From Prevotella sp. (lineage in GTDB: Bacteria; Bacillota_I; Bacilli_A; ML615J-28; CAG-313), in contig JAMPDF010000001.1 of assembly GCA_023665755.1 (NCBI GenBank), positions 493,178 to 557,177 on the forward strand: a stretch of DNA of 64,000 nt. The letters are read 5' to 3'. A model generated the notes under the pieces. The model worked only from the letters and a program-made list of their open reading frames with translations, did not search any database and had not been told where the DNA came from. Every line of letters starts with the position of its first letter. Position 1 is the first letter of the stretch. Below, piece after piece: positions 35,171 to 44,274 of the stretch. The position numbers and the translations under genes are program-made.

Positions 35171-35797
35171 CTATTTTGTACCAAAAATTCTATCGCCACA
35201 ATCTCCAAGGCCTGGCACAATATATCCTTTTTCATTTAATTTTTCATCTTTTGCAGCAAGGTAAATATCAACATCTGGATGATGTTTTTGCAAGTTTTGA
35301 ATACCATCATCTACTCCAACTATGCCTAAATATACAATTTTCTTTGCGCCTTTTTCTTTCAAAATATCAATAGCTGCTACAGCACTTCCACCAGTAGCAA
35401 GCATTGGATCAACTAAAAATACTGTTGCATCAGGTAAAGTAGCTGGGAATTTTGCATAATACAATTGTGGTTCTAATGTTTCTTCATTTCTAAATAAACC
35501 AATATGTCCTACTTTTGCTGTCGGAATTAAACTTTGAATGCCTTCTACCATACCCAAACCTGCCCTTAAAATAGGCACAATAACGACATCACAATTCAAC
35601 GAATATGTCTTAGCAAGAGCAACAGGTGTTTGAATTGATACTTCTTTTAAAGGCAAATCTCTTGTTGCCTCAAAAGCCATTAAATTCGCAATTTCACTTA
35701 CAGATTGTCTAAAATCTTTTGTGTTAGTGTTCTCATCACGAATAATTGTTAATTTGTGATGAATCAGTGGATGATTAAAAATTGTAATTTTTGACAT
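35171..35797 (-). CDS. upp: Uracil phosphoribosyltransferase
   Basis: A 208-residue salvage enzyme making UMP from uracil and PRPP. The PRPP-binding loop DPMLATGGSA and the uracil-binding region near the C-terminus (YIVPGLGDCGDRIFGT) are clear. Length is typical. Together with the uracil permease at 42801 it gives a uracil salvage route. Confidence 0.97.
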   Translation of the reverse strand: MSKITIFNHPLIHHKLTIIRDENTNTKDFRQSVSEIANLMAFEATRDLPLKEVSIQTPVALAKTYSLNCDVVIVPILRAGLGMVEGIQSLIPTAKVGHIGLFRNEETLEPQLYYAKFPATLPDATVFLVDPMLATGGSAVAAIDILKEKGAKKIVYLGIVGVDDGIQNLQKHHPDVDIYLAAKDEKLNEKGYIVPGLGDCGDRIFGTK

Positions 35798-35827
35798 GTT
35801 TTTTACCTCTTTCTTTGTTTTTTAAAG

Positions 35828-35852
35828 AAAACTATGGTTAATACCATAGTTT
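35828..35852. terminator. Terminator of recA
   Basis: AAACTATGGT, loop TAAT, ACCATAGTTT, overlapping the recA stop, with T-rich flank on the minus strand. Confidence 0.75.
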
Positions 35853-36888
35853 ACCCTAAAAGTTTCTCCCTAATTTTTTGTTCAATTTCCTTAGCAAGTG
35901 TAGGGTTTTGTCTAAATAACTCTTTTACGTTTTCTCTTCCTTGTCCTAAACGCTCTCCCTCATATGAAAACCACGCACCAGCTTTGTCAACAATGTCCAA
36001 ATTGGTTGCCATATCTAATACTTCTCCTTCATATGAAATACCCTTACCATAAATTAAATCAACTTCTGCAGTTTTGAATGGAGGGGCAACTTTGTTTTTC
36101 ACAATTTTTACTCTTGTCAAATTACCAATAGCCTCTGTGCCTTGCTTGATTTGATCTACCCTTCGAATGTCCAAACGAATAGTTGCATAGAATTTCAATG
36201 CACGGCCACCAGATGTAGTTTCTGGACTACCAAATAATACACCCACTTTTTCCCGAATCTGATTGATAAAAATAGCAACAGTTTTACTTTTGTTAATAAT
36301 ACCTGCTAATTTTCTCATCGCTTGGCTCATCAATCTTGCCTGTAAACCTACATGACTATCTCCCATATCTCCTTCAATTTCTGCCTTTGGAACTAGTGCT
36401 GCAACAGAATCAATAACAATAATGTCTACTGCATTACTTCTCACAAGTGCTTCAACAATTTCAAGTGCTTGCTCACCATTATCTGGTTGAGAGAGTAACA
36501 AATTATCTGTATCTACACCTAGTGCTTTTGCATATACTGGATCTAATGCATGTTCTGCATCGATAAATGCGGCATACCCACCTTTTTTTTGTGCTTCTGC
36601 AATTGCATGTAACGCAAATGTTGTTTTACCGCTTGATTCAGGTCCATAAATTTCGATAATTCTTCCTTTAGGATATCCTCCAACACCTAATGCAATATCA
36701 AGTGTAATCGAACCCGATGGAATGACTTCTATCTTTTCTTGACTAGCATCACCAAGTCTCATGATAGAACCTTTACCATATGTTTTTTCAATCGATTTTA
36801 ATGCATCGCTTAATGCCTTTTGCTTTGCGGAATCTTTAGTTGGTTGCTCAATATCTTCTATTTTCAATTGTTTTGCCTTTTCAGCCAT
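35851..36888 (-). CDS. recA: Recombinase RecA
   Basis: A 345-residue recombinase for strand exchange and SOS induction. Walker A GPESSGKTT, the loop region MSQAMRKLAGIINKS, the signature FINQIREKVGVLFGSPETTSGG with ALKFYATIRLD, and a shortened, basic C-terminus are visible. It follows pgsA by 12 bases, an order common in Bacilli. I saw no clear LexA box in the short upstream gap. Confidence 0.98.
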   Translation of the reverse strand: MAEKAKQLKIEDIEQPTKDSAKQKALSDALKSIEKTYGKGSIMRLGDASQEKIEVIPSGSITLDIALGVGGYPKGRIIEIYGPESSGKTTFALHAIAEAQKKGGYAAFIDAEHALDPVYAKALGVDTDNLLLSQPDNGEQALEIVEALVRSNAVDIIVIDSVAALVPKAEIEGDMGDSHVGLQARLMSQAMRKLAGIINKSKTVAIFINQIREKVGVLFGSPETTSGGRALKFYATIRLDIRRVDQIKQGTEAIGNLTRVKIVKNKVAPPFKTAEVDLIYGKGISYEGEVLDMATNLDIVDKAGAWFSYEGERLGQGRENVKELFRQNPTLAKEIEQKIREKLLG

Positions 36889-36900
36889 ACTATTCTCCTA

Positions 36901-37587
36901 TTATTTATTTTTTTGTTTTGTGCTTTTATCTTTTATTACATCTATGTTTTTGGCAAGATAATCATATCCACTGAAAATTGTGATGGCTAAAGTGGCCACA
37001 ATAAGTATTTTTGCAACAATCACATATCCTAATGCTAAATCATGTATTCCTGAGCCATTGACAGTAACAGCTCCGCCTGCTAATAAAAACAATATTGTAA
37101 CAAACTGAATGGTTGTTTTGATCTTGCCATACCAACTTGCCGCTATCACTTTTCCTTGTCCTGCCGCAAGCAAACGTATACCCGTTACCATAAACTCTCT
37201 TGCTAAAATAATCACAACCATCCACCAACATAATAAATTAGAAGTACCTACTGTTGTCCCAGATAAATTATAATACTCAACTGCTAATGCTTGATTTTCC
37301 ATATTTTGTTGCAATAGAATAATGAAAGCCGTTGATGTAAGCAGTTTATCCGCAAGTGGATCTAGAAATTTTCCAAAGTTCGTCACTAAATTGTGTTTTC
37401 TAGCAATATGTCCATCTAAAAAGTCAGTTAGTGCACCAATAAACACGAGTAATAAAATAATAAAATTAGCTTGTGATAAATTTGGAAATAAAATGCTATT
37501 CATTCTCAAATAGTCAATGGAATAGACAATCATCATAATAGGTATCAAAAGAATTCTAAAAATGGTTAATTTATTGGGTAAATTCAT
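36901..37587 (-). CDS. pgsA: CDP-diacylglycerol–glycerol-3-phosphate 3-phosphatidyltransferase
   Basis: A 228-residue membrane enzyme making phosphatidylglycerol phosphate. The CDP-alcohol phosphotransferase motif is complete: DFLDGHIARKHNLVTNFGKFLDPLADKLL (D, G, A, R, G, D, D in order, from about residue 61). About five hydrophobic segments. It probably heads a pgsA–recA transcript. Confidence 0.95.
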   Translation of the reverse strand: MNLPNKLTIFRILLIPIMMIVYSIDYLRMNSILFPNLSQANFIILLLVFIGALTDFLDGHIARKHNLVTNFGKFLDPLADKLLTSTAFIILLQQNMENQALAVEYYNLSGTTVGTSNLLCWWMVVIILAREFMVTGIRLLAAGQGKVIAASWYGKIKTTIQFVTILFLLAGGAVTVNGSGIHDLALGYVIVAKILIVATLAITIFSGYDYLAKNIDVIKDKSTKQKNK

Positions 37588-37694
37588 GACTACACCTCTT
37601 TTGTGAACATTATACCATAAATCATTCTTTTATGCAAGTTTAAAAACCCCTTTTATCTTGCAAATTGATAGATAAAAATGTCGATATTTTCGAA

Positions 37695-37723
37695 AAAAAG
37701 TTTAGGCCTATACCTAAACTTTT
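37695..37723. terminator. Terminator of the ABC exporter operon
   Basis: AAAAAGTTTAGG, loop CCTATA, CCTAAACTTTT at the stop codon of the second exporter gene. Confidence 0.8.
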
Positions 37724-39446
37724 AATTGTCAACTATTCCTTGATGATATAGTTTTTCATAGAATCCTTTTTGTGCAAGGAGCGTTTGATGATTTCCAACC
37801 TCTACAATATTTCCTTTGTTCATAACAATAATCATATCGGCTTCACGAATGGTTGAAAGCCTATGTGCGATGACAAAACTTGTTCTTCCATTCATCATAT
37901 AATTAAATGCTTCCACAATCTTCTTCTCTGTTCTTGTATCAATGGAAGATGTTGCTTCATCTAATATAACAACATCTGGTACCATCATCATTAATCTCGC
38001 AATAGTAATCAATTGTTTTTCTCCTTGTGAAAGTCCTGATGTTGCATTAATCATTGTGTCATATCCTTGAGGAAGACGTCTAATAAAGCTATCCGCATGT
38101 GCAAGTTTAGCGGCTTGAATTACCTCATCTTTTGTTGCATCTGGTTTAGCATAAGCAATATTTTCAAAAACAGTGCCTTTAAAAATCCAAGTATCTTGTA
38201 AAACCAAGCCATATGTTTTTCTTAAATTTTCCTTTTGAATATGCAATGTATTTTCACCATCAATATAAATGCCACCACTAACAGGGTCATAGTATCTAAG
38301 CAACAAGTTAATCATTGTTGTTTTTCCACAACCAGTTGGTCCAACAATGGCCACCTTTTGTCCCTTTTCAATAGTTAGATTAAAATCTGTAATGAGGGGC
38401 TTTTCTGGTATATAAGAAAAAGCAACATGTCTAAATTCTACCCTATCTACTGGTAGTGCAATATACTGAGTTCCTTCATCAATTTCATTTGGTTCTGCTA
38501 ATACATTTTCAACTCGCTTATAAGAAGCAAATGCGGATTGAACCTCGCTGATTACACCTGATATTTCATTAAATGGCTTGGTATATTGATTGGCATAAGT
38601 TAAAAAGGAAGAAAGTTTGCCGACTGTGAAAAGTTTTGTTGGATCTTCTATTACCAAAATGGCTCCAACAATACCCACTAAAGCATATACTAATCCATTA
38701 ACAAACCGCGTACAAGGATTGGTTGTAGAAGAAACAAACTGGGCATGTATTCCTACATCATATAATTCCTGATTCATCTTTTCAAATGATTGAATGGCTT
38801 GTTCTTCATAACACAAACTCTTTACTTTTTTTTGATTGGTGACCATTTCTAAAATATATCCGTTTAATACCCCTTTCGCTTTAGCTTGTTTTACAAAATA
38901 TTGATGTGATTTCTTTGAAATGAATGCTGCAACAAATAAGGATAACGGAGTAACAAGAACAACAATAAGTGCTACCTCCCATTTGATGATAAACATAAAA
39001 ACCAAAGTAGCTACAATCATAATTACACCACGATATAATTGTTTAAATCCTTGTAATAATCCATTGGATACTTGCTCAATATCTGAAATTAAGAGACTAA
39101 CGATATCACCATGGCGATGACTATCTACATAGGCAAGTGGCAAATGCGTAATTTTAGAGAAAGTCTCTTTTCTTAAGTCCAATACCATTCCCTCTGATAC
39201 AACAGACATAATGTATTCATACAAATAACCAAAGATATTGCCTATCACAATACAAATTGCCATTTGAAGTAATATAGGATACAATGACTCAAAATAAACT
39301 GCACCTTTATCCACAATATTGTCTACTGCATCCCCCACCAATACTGGTATATATAATGTTGCCATAACATTAATGAGTGCTAACCCCAATATCAAAATAA
39401 TCCATCCTGTATACTTGCTTAATCGTTTCCATAAATGCTTAAGCAT
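37722..39446 (-). CDS. ABC exporter subunit, membrane plus ATPase domains
   Basis: A 574-residue half transporter. Six membrane helices (about 1–300), then an ATPase domain with Walker A GPTGCGKTT, signature LSQGEKQL, Walker B VVILDEATSSID and the switch histidine AHRL. The start is the ATG at 39446 behind GAGGTGAAG; it overlaps the end of the partner gene by 8 bases. The signature is LSQGE rather than LSGGQ, as often in the competent-site half of heterodimeric exporters of the multidrug type. Substrate unknown. Confidence 0.93.
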   Translation of the reverse strand: MLKHLWKRLSKYTGWIILILGLALINVMATLYIPVLVGDAVDNIVDKGAVYFESLYPILLQMAICIVIGNIFGYLYEYIMSVVSEGMVLDLRKETFSKITHLPLAYVDSHRHGDIVSLLISDIEQVSNGLLQGFKQLYRGVIMIVATLVFMFIIKWEVALIVVLVTPLSLFVAAFISKKSHQYFVKQAKAKGVLNGYILEMVTNQKKVKSLCYEEQAIQSFEKMNQELYDVGIHAQFVSSTTNPCTRFVNGLVYALVGIVGAILVIEDPTKLFTVGKLSSFLTYANQYTKPFNEISGVISEVQSAFASYKRVENVLAEPNEIDEGTQYIALPVDRVEFRHVAFSYIPEKPLITDFNLTIEKGQKVAIVGPTGCGKTTMINLLLRYYDPVSGGIYIDGENTLHIQKENLRKTYGLVLQDTWIFKGTVFENIAYAKPDATKDEVIQAAKLAHADSFIRRLPQGYDTMINATSGLSQGEKQLITIARLMMMVPDVVILDEATSSIDTRTEKKIVEAFNYMMNGRTSFVIAHRLSTIREADMIIVMNKGNIVEVGNHQTLLAQKGFYEKLYHQGIVDN

Positions 39447-41169
39447 ATTCTTCACCTCTTGATTCTTGGGAAGCACAGATTTCTTGATATACCTCACAAC
39501 TATCTATCAATGATTGGTGTGTTCCCATTCCCATCATTTTTCCTTCATCTAAAACGAGGATTTGATTCGCTTCTTTTAAACTGCTTGCTCGTTGAGATAT
39601 GATGATACACGTCATATCTTTCGCGAAATCTCGAATTCCCTTTCTTACTTTAGCATCCGTCATATAGTCAAGGGCGCTAGTTGAGTCATCCAAAATGAGT
39701 AGTTTTGGTTGTTTAACTAGTGCCATAGCAATAGATATTCTTTGTTTTTGTCCACCCGAAAAATTCCTACCATTTTCTTCTACTACGCTATCCAATCCAC
39801 CTTTTTCTAACACGAAATCAACTGCCTGCGCAACCTCTAAAGCCTTCATCATTTCTTCATCTGTTGCCATTGGCGCAGCCATTTGTAAATTTGAACGAAT
39901 AGTTCCTTTAAACAAAACTGCCTTTTGTTGGACTAAACCAATTGATGAACGAAGCGTGTGCAAATCTATCGTTTGAATTGGTTTTCCACTATAATCAATC
40001 GCTCCTGTAGTTACATCAAAATAACGCTCTATTAATTGGACAATGGTTGATTTACCTGATCCGGTTCCCCCAATAATACCTAGTGTTTGGCCCTTTTTCA
40101 GTGTAAAACTAATATCTTCAATTGATGTCTCTGTAATCACATCATAGGCAAATGAAACGTGTTGAAAAACAAGTAAATCCTCTGTTTCTTCATTTAATGT
40201 TGATACACTCCCATTTTCTATTGAAGAATCTAGAGAAAGTAGAGCATCACATCTCTTCAAAGAAGCATAAGCTTTAGTAAAAATAACAACTAAGTTACTT
40301 ACTACTATTAATGCCAATAAAATTTGATTCATATAATTGACAAGCGCAATTACTTCTCCTTGAGATAGAGTACCCATTTCAACCATTCTACCACCAAAAT
40401 ATAAAATAGCAATCACTGAAAAGTTGGCCACAATGGTAGTCAAAGGATTCAATAATGCTGAAATTTTAGCAATAGTGAGCGCTTCTTTTTGATATTTCTT
40501 TACCTCTTTTTCAAAGCGTTCTTCTTCCTTTGCTTGCATAGCAAAACCTCTTACTTCTCTTGCCCCTTTTAAATTTTCACTTGTAATGACACTTAAATCA
40601 TCTAATTTATCTTGTACTTTCGTATACCGTTTTGAACTTGCTTTGATAACAAAATACAAAATAAGCGCTATAAAAATCACCATTACTAAAAAAATGATTC
40701 CTATTTTGAGATTGATAATGCAAGCAGCTATTAGACTTCCTAATACCAAAAAAGGCGCTCGTACAACCAAACGAATGAGCATTGCTACTGCAAGTTGCAA
40801 TTGATTAATATCGTTACTCATAATATTGATTAATGCATCACTACCCACCTTTTCTAGTTCTTTGGGCGATAAACTATTGATTTTTCGAAAAATAGCATTT
40901 CTCAGTAATGTACCATACCCTTGTGAAGCTCTTGATGCATTAAATTGACAAACAAGCGAGCTACCAAGCCCTAATATTCCTAATACAATAATGATAGCAC
41001 CGACACTATAAATATAAGTTTTATTTTGATATTTGACTCCTTCATCAATAATAAGTGCCATTAAAATAGGTACTATCAATTCAAAAATAGCTTCAATCAA
41101 TTTAAATATGGGCCCTATAATCAGCCTTTTCGTAAATGGCTTCAAATAATGCGTACATTGATCTTTCAT
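39439..41169 (-). CDS. ABC exporter subunit, membrane plus ATPase domains
   Basis: A 576-residue half transporter partnering the gene at 37722. Six membrane helices, then Walker A GGTGSGKST, Q-loop LVQQKAVLF, signature FSGGQKQR and Walker B LLILDDSTSALD. The residue after Walker B is Asp instead of Glu and the usual switch His is replaced in SQRASSL; both are signs of the degenerate ATP site of heterodimeric exporters. Ribosome site AAGGAG before the ATG. The operon also holds an SIS and a HEPN-like gene upstream. Confidence 0.93.
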   Translation of the reverse strand: MKDQCTHYLKPFTKRLIIGPIFKLIEAIFELIVPILMALIIDEGVKYQNKTYIYSVGAIIIVLGILGLGSSLVCQFNASRASQGYGTLLRNAIFRKINSLSPKELEKVGSDALINIMSNDINQLQLAVAMLIRLVVRAPFLVLGSLIAACIINLKIGIIFLVMVIFIALILYFVIKASSKRYTKVQDKLDDLSVITSENLKGAREVRGFAMQAKEEERFEKEVKKYQKEALTIAKISALLNPLTTIVANFSVIAILYFGGRMVEMGTLSQGEVIALVNYMNQILLALIVVSNLVVIFTKAYASLKRCDALLSLDSSIENGSVSTLNEETEDLLVFQHVSFAYDVITETSIEDISFTLKKGQTLGIIGGTGSGKSTIVQLIERYFDVTTGAIDYSGKPIQTIDLHTLRSSIGLVQQKAVLFKGTIRSNLQMAAPMATDEEMMKALEVAQAVDFVLEKGGLDSVVEENGRNFSGGQKQRISIAMALVKQPKLLILDDSTSALDYMTDAKVRKGIRDFAKDMTCIIISQRASSLKEANQILVLDEGKMMGMGTHQSLIDSCEVYQEICASQESRGEEYA

Positions 41170-41193
41170 TTTATCTACTCCTTTTGTATATAT

Positions 41194-41661
41194 CTACTGA
41201 TGATTATATTTTCCGCTACTCATATGATTCAAATCTGTTTGAATTTCATCAATCAAACGGGTCAAATATTCACTATAAGCAAGGGATTCTTCTAAAAAAC
41301 GGGTTAAATAATTGGCTTTCATCTCTTCACTACATTGATTCATTTCATGATATTTAAAGTATTGATGAACCAATTGATTTCGTTTTGATAGTAAACTCTC
41401 TAAATAATCTGTATCATCGATTCCCAACAATTCATATTTTTTCACTATACCAATCAATTCGCCAAAAGTCATATTCGTCATTTTTTTGGCTAGAACGGTT
41501 GTGTCTTCTTCTACCTTTTGAAACAAATGGGGTGAAACAATTTTATATTTTTCAAATAATTGAAGTAATCTTTTATACTTCACTCCTCGTATCAAATCAT
41601 ATTCAATCTGTTGTACCGATTCAATAATCCTTCCCACTAAAGCGTAATTTTTTTCTTCCAT
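41194..41661 (-). CDS. HEPN-like helical protein
   Basis: A 155-residue all-helical, charged protein. Residues about 89–98, SLLSKRNQLVHQ, contain R-N-x-x-x-H, the RX4H form typical of HEPN RNases and nucleotide-binding relatives. There is no MNT nucleotidyltransferase next to it, the usual partner in HEPN/MNT toxin–antitoxin pairs. It lies 11 bases after the SIS gene and 24 bases before the exporter genes, so all four form one operon. Function unknown; RNase activity is only suggested by the motif. Confidence 0.55.
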   Translation of the reverse strand: MEEKNYALVGRIIESVQQIEYDLIRGVKYKRLLQLFEKYKIVSPHLFQKVEEDTTVLAKKMTNMTFGELIGIVKKYELLGIDDTDYLESLLSKRNQLVHQYFKYHEMNQCSEEMKANYLTRFLEESLAYSEYLTRLIDEIQTDLNHMSSGKYNHQ

Positions 41662-41672
41662 AACTTTTCCTC

Positions 41673-42398
41673 TTAATACAAAGAATGAATTCTTGCTTTA
41701 TAGGCCTCATACAATGCTTGATTATGCGTGTCTCCTCCTGGAGTATTGGCACTTTGATAAATAGGTGGGGTTATCCCTTTTTCTTTATATTTTTCAATAA
41801 TATGGAGAACTAAACTTTGAGCAATGAAACTTCCTATAATGCTTGAAACAGCACCAATAGGGGTATTTTCATAAGCAAGTACACCATCTCCAAAAGGAAC
41901 ATGATTATCGATTACGATATCTGCAATTTCATATAATCTTTTTTGTTGAAGGGTTCTAGGTTTACTTTGCGATGACATCTCTACACTTGTTACTGCAATA
42001 ACAGGATGACCATCTTGCTTGGCTAACATCGCCATTTCAACTGGTACAGCATTTATTCCCGAATTAGAAACAATAATAAAAGGTTCTTTGGGTAGCTTTT
42101 GAATAGAACGATAAATTTCTGTAGCAAATCCTGGCAAACGTTCTAGATGTGTGCTCCGAATCGCACCTTCATGTTGCATTAGACTAGGCACGAATATTGG
42201 ATTAATGGGTACTAGACCCCCTGCACGATAAAACAATTCTTCCATAAACATATGTGAGTGTCCTGTAGCAAAAACATGCACTACCAATTGATTCGTAAAA
42301 CTTTCAAATAATAAATTCGCAGCTTGTTGGATTGCGCTTTGTTCTTTTTTTTCTACTAATTCCAGTCTTTTTTCAACTTGTTCTAAAAATTCTTTCAT
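41673..42398 (-). CDS. SIS-domain phosphosugar-binding protein (UPF0309 type)
   Basis: A 241-residue protein with one SIS fold: an N-terminal helical part, then VHVFATGHSHMFMEELFYRAGG, then IIVSNSGINAVPVEMAMLAK, the Ser-rich loop that binds phosphosugars. The UPF0309 group is usually near amino-sugar catabolism genes; none is seen here. The ATG at 42398 follows GGTGATGAT; an upstream extension to 42425 lacks a ribosome site. It is the first gene of the exporter operon. Confidence 0.85.
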   Translation of the reverse strand: MKEFLEQVEKRLELVEKKEQSAIQQAANLLFESFTNQLVVHVFATGHSHMFMEELFYRAGGLVPINPIFVPSLMQHEGAIRSTHLERLPGFATEIYRSIQKLPKEPFIIVSNSGINAVPVEMAMLAKQDGHPVIAVTSVEMSSQSKPRTLQQKRLYEIADIVIDNHVPFGDGVLAYENTPIGAVSSIIGSFIAQSLVLHIIEKYKEKGITPPIYQSANTPGGDTHNQALYEAYKARIHSLY

Positions 42399-42573
42399 AT
42401 CATCACCAGTTCCATATTGTAACATAAATTATATTTTTTTTCAATTATTAAGAAAAGACATTTTTTATTATTTTCGCCTATTTTACTTATTCATTTATAG
42501 AATAATCATCCTTTTTTTCTTATCTTTTTATATTGAATTTAACATTTTTTTGTAAATTATAAGTGTATTTTTG

Positions 42574-42601
42574 TTGCAATTAAAATTTTTTTCAGTATAA
42601 T
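42574..42601 (+). promoter_or_regulatory. Promoter of the uracil permease leader
   Basis: TTGCAA (42574–42579), 16 bp, TATAAT (42596–42601); start near 42608. The stretch 42426–42570 before it is AT-rich and holds nothing else I can see. Confidence 0.7.
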
Positions 42602-42605
42602 TGCA

Positions 42606-42757
42606 CCTAGTGAAAACGAGAACAAGGCCCTTTGGCAAACAAAGTGCTTACATGAATGGAGGATAAAGATTTATTAAATATCTAAATCTTCGTTTCTATA
42701 TTTAATAAATTTTTAGAATACCAATTGTGCTGCTGAGGGCTATTGCCCTCATTTTTT
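42606..42757 (+). promoter_or_regulatory. Unassigned structured leader RNA with terminator
   Basis: About 150 bases between promoter and permease gene. A small hairpin CUUUG-GCAAA-CAAAG (about 42630–42644) is followed by a 17-bp AT-rich stem (about 42665–42715) and then an intrinsic terminator TGAGGGC-TATT-GCCCTCA-TTTTTT (42734–42757). The 5' segment GGCCCUU (42627–42633) can pair with the terminator arm GAGGGC, an antiterminator arrangement. I found no PyrR-binding loop, purine aptamer or other known riboswitch. A uracil- or pyrimidine-responsive element is inferred from the gene. Confidence 0.65.
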
Positions 42758-42800
42758 ATTGGCCTCATCTTGTTTCACACCAAAATCAAAGGAGGAGAAT

Positions 42801-44159
42801 ATGTCAGAAAACAAAAATTTAATTCTTGACGTAAACGACAGACCAAAAACAGGTAAATGGATTGCGCTTAGTTTCCAACATGTTTTTGCAATGTTCAGTG
42901 CTACTGTGTTAGTACCCATGTTAACCGGATTATCTATCTCTGTTGCCTTATTTGCATCAGGTGTAGGAACACTTATCTACATTCTATGTACCAAAGCAAG
43001 GGTACCCATTTATTTAGGTTCTAGTTTTGCTTATATTGCTTATATTCAAACGGCAAAAGAATTATTAGGTGGAAGTATGGCTAGTGCAATGACAGGTATT
43101 GTGATTGCTGGTATCATTTATGTGATTATTGCTTTAGTAATTCGACTTGTCGGTGTCAAGTGGTTAAATAAACTACTCCCACCAATTGTTGTTGGTCCAA
43201 CGATTATGGTCATTGGATTAGGACTTGCATCTAGCGCTGTATCTAATGCAGGATTTTTTGTAGATGGTACTCCATATGATTATCGTTCTATTATTGTGGC
43301 TGTTGCCACAATGCTATTGATTGCTGTAATATCTATTAAAGCAAAAGGATTCTTAAAAGTTATTCCCTTCTTACTCGGTATTGTTGGTGGATATATTATA
43401 GCTATTCTTGTTGGTTTTATTCCAAATGGTGATTTTGGTGCAATTATTGACTTTGAACCTTTAAAAGAAGTTATTACAACTCCTAGCCAGTGGTTTAAAT
43501 TCCCAGAATTTACCTTCCTTGGATGGAAAGATGCTGAACTTGGTCTTGGTATTTCAATGGCAAAAATTAATTTTGCTGCCGCAGTATCAGTTATCCCTCT
43601 TGCTTTTGTAACAATTTGTGAACACATTGGTGACCATAAAGTGTTAGGATCGATTACTGGTAAAGATTATCTAAGCGACCCAGGTCTTCATCGTACCTTA
43701 CTTGGAGATGGTGTTGCAACAGTATTCGCTGGATTAATTGGTGGACCTGCTAATACTTCTTATGGTGAAAATACATCTGTTGTAGGTATGACTAAAATTG
43801 GTTCTGTTTGGGTTACTGGTGGAGCCGCTGTTATTGCCATTTTGCTTTCTTTCTGTAATATTTTTACCACTTTAATCGCAACTATCCCCGCTGCAGTAAT
43901 GGGTGGTGTTTGTATGATTCTTTATGGCTTCATTGCTGCAAATGGTCTTCGTACACTTATTGATTCTAAAGTAGATATGTCTAAGACAAGAAATCTAATT
44001 ATTGTATCTGTTATGCTAGTTATTGGTCTTGGTGGTGGTGCATTAAAATTCACAACTGATATCCAATTCTCTGGTATGGCTCTTGCAACTATCTTTGGTA
44101 TCTTGCTCAATGTAATTTTGCCTAAAGAAAGTGAAGAAAAAAGAATTTCAAAAGAATAA
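42801..44159 (+). CDS. Uracil/nucleobase permease of the NCS2 family
   Basis: A 452-residue membrane transporter with about 14 hydrophobic segments. LSFQHVFAMFSATVLVPMLTGL at the N-terminus is typical of UraA/PyrP uracil permeases, and VTICEHIGDH plus GLIGGPANTSYGENTSVVGMT are the substrate-site motifs of that branch. The start is the ATG at 42801 behind GGAGGAG; the frame before it runs into the leader terminator. Uracil is the best guess; xanthine permeases share the fold. Upp at 35171 would act on the imported base. Confidence 0.92.
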   Translation: MSENKNLILDVNDRPKTGKWIALSFQHVFAMFSATVLVPMLTGLSISVALFASGVGTLIYILCTKARVPIYLGSSFAYIAYIQTAKELLGGSMASAMTGIVIAGIIYVIIALVIRLVGVKWLNKLLPPIVVGPTIMVIGLGLASSAVSNAGFFVDGTPYDYRSIIVAVATMLLIAVISIKAKGFLKVIPFLLGIVGGYIIAILVGFIPNGDFGAIIDFEPLKEVITTPSQWFKFPEFTFLGWKDAELGLGISMAKINFAAAVSVIPLAFVTICEHIGDHKVLGSITGKDYLSDPGLHRTLLGDGVATVFAGLIGGPANTSYGENTSVVGMTKIGSVWVTGGAAVIAILLSFCNIFTTLIATIPAAVMGGVCMILYGFIAANGLRTLIDSKVDMSKTRNLIIVSVMLVIGLGGGALKFTTDIQFSGMALATIFGILLNVILPKESEEKRISKE

Positions 44160-44164
44160 TTCAC

Positions 44165-44196
44165 AAAAGTGTACTTTTAAAAGGTACACTTTTTTT
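44165..44196 (+). terminator. Terminator of the uracil permease gene
   Basis: AAAAGTGTAC…GTACACTTTT with a 9-base loop and a T-tract. Confidence 0.85.
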
Positions 44197-44274
44197 CTTG
44201 CAAACGATTACTAAACCGTTTTGCTTTGTTAATTTTTCTTTTTAAGGTAAAATATGCTCAAATGAGGTGAACAT

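Noticed and set aside
42606..42757. PyrR attenuator or purine riboswitch before the uracil permease
   Set aside because: No PyrR-binding-loop consensus and none of the purine junction elements are present.
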